IMG/VR virus record: IMGVR_UViG_3300030101_002406
Location: 328 to 20,828 of that record
Reading direction: 5' to 3' (one strand)
Length of the DNA stretch: 20,501 nt
From: a virus
Below the pieces are notes generated by a model that was not told the origin of the DNA, searched no databases, and saw only the letters and a program-made list of their open reading frames with translations. A program made the position numbers and the translations under genes. This document shows positions 17,811-20,501 of this stretch, one piece after another (the stretch's first letter is position 1; each line of letters opens with the position of its first letter).

Positions 17811-18659
17811 ATGTCTGATAGCAATATAATAGTAAAAGGAATGTCCAATGAGCAGATAATGCAAGTGATAGGACAAGATGATGGGTCTAGCATGGGTACT
17901 AATATACCTAGGTTAGCAATAAATCGTAGCCCAGAAGATGACGAAGGTAATCAATTACCTGTTGGCCATTTTTATACATACGATTCTAACACAGGACAGA
18001 ATGTATATTCAAAGCCTGTAACTTTAAGACCATTTATAAGTGCAATGCAATACATGCACTATGATGCACTTAAAGGTGAATACATAAATAGATCTATAAT
18101 TTTTAAAAGTTGGAGAGAAGAAGCCATAGATATTTTAGGTGGTACTAAGTGTGGTAAGATACCTTTTAAAGAAAGGTCAACCTTGACTCCAGAAAAATTA
18201 GAAGAGCAAAGAACAATTAGATGTTACAAATTAGTTTATGGTTTGTTAAGTTTTGATAAAGGTGTTACTGCAAAAGGTGAACCTATATCAATAGAAAATT
18301 TACCTGTGTTATACAGAGTAACTGGAACAGCTTTTTCACCAGTAAGTTCTGCTCTTGATCAGCTTAATAAAAGAAAAAAACTTATGTTTAATTGTACGTT
18401 TTCTTTAAATACAAAGAGACAGAAGAAAGGTGGTAATGTTTATTACACACCAGATATACTTGTAAATTCTGATGCTAATTTACAGTTATCTGATGATGAT
18501 ATGCAAACAATAAAACTGTTTCAAGAGTCTATTGATGTGGAAAATAAAGAAGTAATAGATCTTTATAATTCAGCTAAATCTAAATCTGCTAATTCTGATG
18601 ACACTGTTGATGCTAAAATTGTCAAAGAGTTAGATCCAGAGGAAGTATTATCAGCGTAA
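17811..18659 (+). CDS. Putative ssDNA-binding protein
   Basis: The protein has 282 residues with a perfect AAGGAGG site before the ATG. Position between polymerase and exonuclease is where many podoviruses carry their single-strand-binding protein. Features agree: a beta-rich core with GHFYTYDSNTGQNVYSKPV, RCYKLVYGLLSF, LPVLYRVTG and GGNVYYTPDILV (aromatic and basic residues suited to ssDNA stacking), and an acidic C-terminus (DAKIVKELDPEEVLSA) like that used by SSBs to recruit partners. No diagnostic signature lets me assign a named family. The 56-bp spacer upstream has TATGAT and TATACA but no matching -35. Confidence 0.72.
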   Translation: MSDSNIIVKGMSNEQIMQVIGQDDGSSMGTNIPRLAINRSPEDDEGNQLPVGHFYTYDSNTGQNVYSKPVTLRPFISAMQYMHYDALKGEYINRSIIFKSWREEAIDILGGTKCGKIPFKERSTLTPEKLEEQRTIRCYKLVYGLLSFDKGVTAKGEPISIENLPVLYRVTGTAFSPVSSALDQLNKRKKLMFNCTFSLNTKRQKKGGNVYYTPDILVNSDANLQLSDDDMQTIKLFQESIDVENKEVIDLYNSAKSKSANSDDTVDAKIVKELDPEEVLSA

Positions 18660-18682
18660 CACATCAAACAACTAGGTATTAA

Positions 18683-19447
18683 ATGGAATTAAAAAATATA
18701 ATTAAATCAGACTTTAAGCATAGCTTTAGTTCTATCAATAAATTTAAACATAATCCTAGTGAATGGTTAGTTCACTATGGTTTGGGTTTAAGAATATCTA
18801 GTAGTCCTGCCATGGTTAGGGGTAATCTAGCAGAGTTTGGTGCTTACTATAAAATAAAAAGAGGGATGTCTCAGAAAGGACATAAACACTTTGAAAAGTT
18901 ATTAACTCATAAGTTTAAAAAAAATAATTTTTCTAATTCAGAAGAAGAATTATATAATGCTATAAACATAGCTAATAAATTTGAAGAGAAGTTATATGAG
19001 AGACAGCTAAGAAATATAGTAAGTTATCAAAAAGAAAAAGTAGAAAATATTAAAGGTCTTAAATATCCAGTTAGATTATTTACAGATTTTGAATATGATA
19101 ATTTAATAGTTGATTTAAAATCAACTTTAAGATTGCCCCATAAACCAAAGGTAGATCACATAAGACAACAGGCTTTGTATTCTACTTTACATAATAAACC
19201 AATATCTTTATTGTATGCTACACCAAAAAAAACAATGTGGTATGATCTTACAAAACAAGATGTAAAAAATGGTTATCAAGAATTACTTAGAGATTTTAAA
19301 TCTTTAGAAAATTATATTGATATGTGTAATAATGATATACAAAAGGCCATAAAGGTAACACCTTTAAACACTGATCCTAGCCCTTTTTACTGGGATAATA
19401 ATATTAAAAAAGCAGCTATAAAAGTATGGGAAAGTATAAACAAATAA
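18683..19447 (+). CDS. PD-(D/E)XK exonuclease (RecB/Cas4-like)
   Basis: The protein has 254 residues. Motifs in order: HSFSSINKFKHNPSEWLV (14-30), the helical entry typical of RecB-like nucleases; RGNLAEFGA (46-54) with a conserved Glu; TDFEYDN (134-140) with the metal-binding Asp; VDLKS (143-147), the (D/E)XK core with Asp144 and Lys146; and RQQALYS (161-167), the motif-IV Gln and Tyr. Phage enzymes of this type degrade host DNA or process phage replication intermediates, like T7 gp6 in function. It starts 23 bp after the putative SSB gene. The ribosome site is weak. Confidence 0.86.
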   Translation: MELKNIIKSDFKHSFSSINKFKHNPSEWLVHYGLGLRISSSPAMVRGNLAEFGAYYKIKRGMSQKGHKHFEKLLTHKFKKNNFSNSEEELYNAINIANKFEEKLYERQLRNIVSYQKEKVENIKGLKYPVRLFTDFEYDNLIVDLKSTLRLPHKPKVDHIRQQALYSTLHNKPISLLYATPKKTMWYDLTKQDVKNGYQELLRDFKSLENYIDMCNNDIQKAIKVTPLNTDPSPFYWDNNIKKAAIKVWESINK

Positions 19448-19488
19448 TAAAACAGAATTATAGATTTCCTTTCTACAAGGAGACAAAA

Positions 19489-19533
19489 GAGTTCAGTGGT
19501 GATTAGTTTGAGGGGTCTAGTCATCATTGACTC
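19489..19533 (+). promoter_or_regulatory. Long intergenic hairpin with SD-like loop
   Basis: TCAGTGGTGATTAG (19493-19506) pairs with CTAGTCATCATTGA (19517-19530), 14 consecutive pairs including three G-T, extended by GAG/CTC across a bulged T. The ten-base loop contains GAGGGG. There is no T run, so it is not a terminator. It lies 7 bp upstream of an ATG that lacks its own ribosome site and may control its translation or mRNA stability. Confidence 0.7.
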
Positions 19534-19539
19534 TATGTT

Positions 19540-19722
19540 ATGCATTTATATTTTATAGTATTTAAAAATAAAAAAGATAAAGATTATAAACTATTTACTA
19601 ATACTATCTTTGATAAAGAAAAAGAAGCAGATGAATTTGGTAGAAAAAGTATGAAAAGAGGATACGAACATAAAGTATTAGATTATAATAGTGAGAATCA
19701 TAATAGGTATTGGAATGAATAA
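19540..19722 (+). CDS. Small protein of unknown function (60 aa)
   Basis: The ORF begins MHLYFIVFKNKKDKDYKLF and contains EKEADEFGRKSMKRGYEHKV and a C-terminal NHNRYWNE. The fold is probably beta-beta-alpha-beta; similar short proteins (beta start, then EAEAxxFAxxSxKR and YDxENxxRYW) occur in marine phages. The ATG has no Shine-Dalgarno of its own; an AAGGAG lies more than 55 bases upstream, across the hairpin at 19489-19533. It overlaps the next gene by eight bases. Confidence 0.75.
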   Translation: MHLYFIVFKNKKDKDYKLFTNTIFDKEKEADEFGRKSMKRGYEHKVLDYNSENHNRYWNE

Positions 19723-20050
19723 AAAAGATAAACTTAATGCAATTAACTCAGTTAAAGTAATAATTACACCTTGGGCAAAAGGTTTTACTTGTGGAATTAT
19801 TATGGATAGTCAATCTAAAATGACAACTGAAGAATATGAATTATGCTCTACAATAGCTAGAGGCATGATAAAGATGGCAACTACAGACCCTCATTCAACA
19901 TTCTTGTGGGGCCTTCGTGGGTTTGCTGAAGACAAAAAAAAGAATGATAAAACTATGACAATTAGTTCTGTTGCAGAATTTGATGATGATTCTAATGTTG
20001 TAGATTTTCTTGAGTTCTTAAAACAAAAACGTGATAAGGAGTTAAACTAA
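19715..20050 (+). CDS. Protein of unknown function, 111 residues
   Basis: I use the ATG at 19715 rather than the GTG at 19691. The protein begins MNKKDKLNAINSVKVIITP and contains GFTCGIIMDSQSKMTTEEYELC, ARGMIKMATTDPHSTFLWGLRGF and an acidic AEFDDDSNVVDFLEFLKQK C-terminus. This looks like a small alpha/beta domain, with the conserved-looking ARGMIKMAT...P helix, but I cannot name it. It overlaps the previous gene by eight bases, and its stop overlaps the phosphoesterase ATG (TAATG). Confidence 0.82.
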   Translation: MNKKDKLNAINSVKVIITPWAKGFTCGIIMDSQSKMTTEEYELCSTIARGMIKMATTDPHSTFLWGLRGFAEDKKKNDKTMTISSVAEFDDDSNVVDFLEFLKQKRDKELN

Positions 20051-20501
20051 TGGCAACGCACTTAGTTATAGGTGACCCTCATTGTACACCTAAAGCAAAC
20101 AATGATAGATTTCTGTGGGCAGGTAGAGTAGCAGCAGATTATAAAGTTTCTCATGTAATATGTATGGGTGACTTTTGTAGTATGGATTCTTTATCCTCTT
20201 ATGATAGAGGTAAAAAATCTTTTGAAGGTAGAAGATATCAGAAAGATATGGAACATTCACATGAAGCATTATCTTTATTTAACAAAGGATTAGGTAATCA
20301 TAAACCTAAAAAGATTATGATTCATGGTAATCATGAGGATAGAATTGATAGATTTGTAGAAGATAATCCAGAGTTAGAAGGATCTATAAGTATAGATGAT
20401 CTACAATTTAAAAAATATGGTTGGCAAGAAGTCAGATATAAAGCTATAAAAGTTGTAGATGGTGTTCATTATTCTCATCACTTACCATCTGGTATTATGG
20501 G
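20050..20501 (+). CDS. Calcineurin-like metallophosphoesterase, cut by window edge
   Basis: About 150 residues are visible from the ATG at 20050. The motifs of the two-metal phosphoesterase fold are present in order: GDPHCTP (8-14), MGDFCS (about 40-45), GNHEDR (about 96-101) and HYSHH near the right edge. Such enzymes hydrolyse phosphomono- or diesters. In phages they may act on nucleotides, DNA ends or protein phosphates, and the substrate cannot be read from the sequence. The start overlaps the preceding stop (TAATG). The C-terminus, expected to carry the last metal-binding His, lies outside the window. Confidence 0.9.
   Translation, partial: MATHLVIGDPHCTPKANNDRFLWAGRVAADYKVSHVICMGDFCSMDSLSSYDRGKKSFEGRRYQKDMEHSHEALSLFNKGLGNHKPKKIMIHGNHEDRIDRFVEDNPELEGSISIDDLQFKKYGWQEVRYKAIKVVDGVHYSHHLPSGIM

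Overview
The window is AT-rich (about two thirds A+T by eye) and reads as part of the genome of a tailed double-stranded DNA phage, most likely a marine podovirus. The evidence is a portal and terminase cluster, a T7-type replication set (zinc-finger/Toprim primase, separate RecA-fold helicase, family A DNA polymerase, PD-(D/E)XK exonuclease), very tight packing with TAATG and ATGA overlaps, and many tiny ORFs. Base composition and gene content resemble pelagiphages (phages of SAR11 bacteria). That host is inferred, since nothing here proves it. There is no tRNA, rRNA, CRISPR array, IS element, integrase or phage RNA polymerase in view.

Layout. (1) Positions 1-4838, minus strand: packaging and head genes, read as terS, a small HTH-like gene, terL, seven small genes, then the portal (cut by the left edge). 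They are led by a sigma70 promoter with perfect consensus hexamers at 4995-5023. (2) About 5030-5440: a GC-richer, hairpin-rich stretch without a convincing gene. (3) 5441-7456, minus strand: three overlapping small genes and one 341-residue protein of unknown function, each unit closed by a strong terminator. (4) 7496-7763: a divergent control region holding two outward promoters, a 24-bp direct repeat, a 13-bp inverted repeat enclosing it, a perfect DnaA-box match and a 17-bp repeat. It is a candidate replication origin and transcriptional switch. (5) 7764-11019, plus strand: an early accessory region of short transcription units separated by compact terminator-promoter joints. It is full of predicted one-helix micro-proteins and of long untranslated stretches that fold into structured RNAs. 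(6) 11016-20501, plus strand: a nearly gapless run with a Gp88-like cysteine protein, an MBD4-like DNA glycosylase, primase, helicase, DNA polymerase, a putative ssDNA-binding protein, exonuclease, and a metallophosphoesterase cut by the right edge.

The least explained part is 8700-9895. At 9640-9871 lie tandem RNA domains. Two of them share a three-way-junction fold and a nearly invariant inner hairpin, while their outer and third stems differ in sequence but still pair. A further structured RNA at 8720-8915 shares a G-rich 14-mer with them. Together with a promoter that fires straight into a terminator at 9546-9611 and a basic 145-residue protein directly downstream, this looks like an undescribed RNA-based regulatory or decoy system. 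Other points of interest are the MBD4-like glycosylase fused to a small phage domain, a DnaJ-type zinc insertion in the DNA polymerase, and a shared C-terminal tag on two small head-region proteins. All calls are by eye from sequence; no search or folding program was run.
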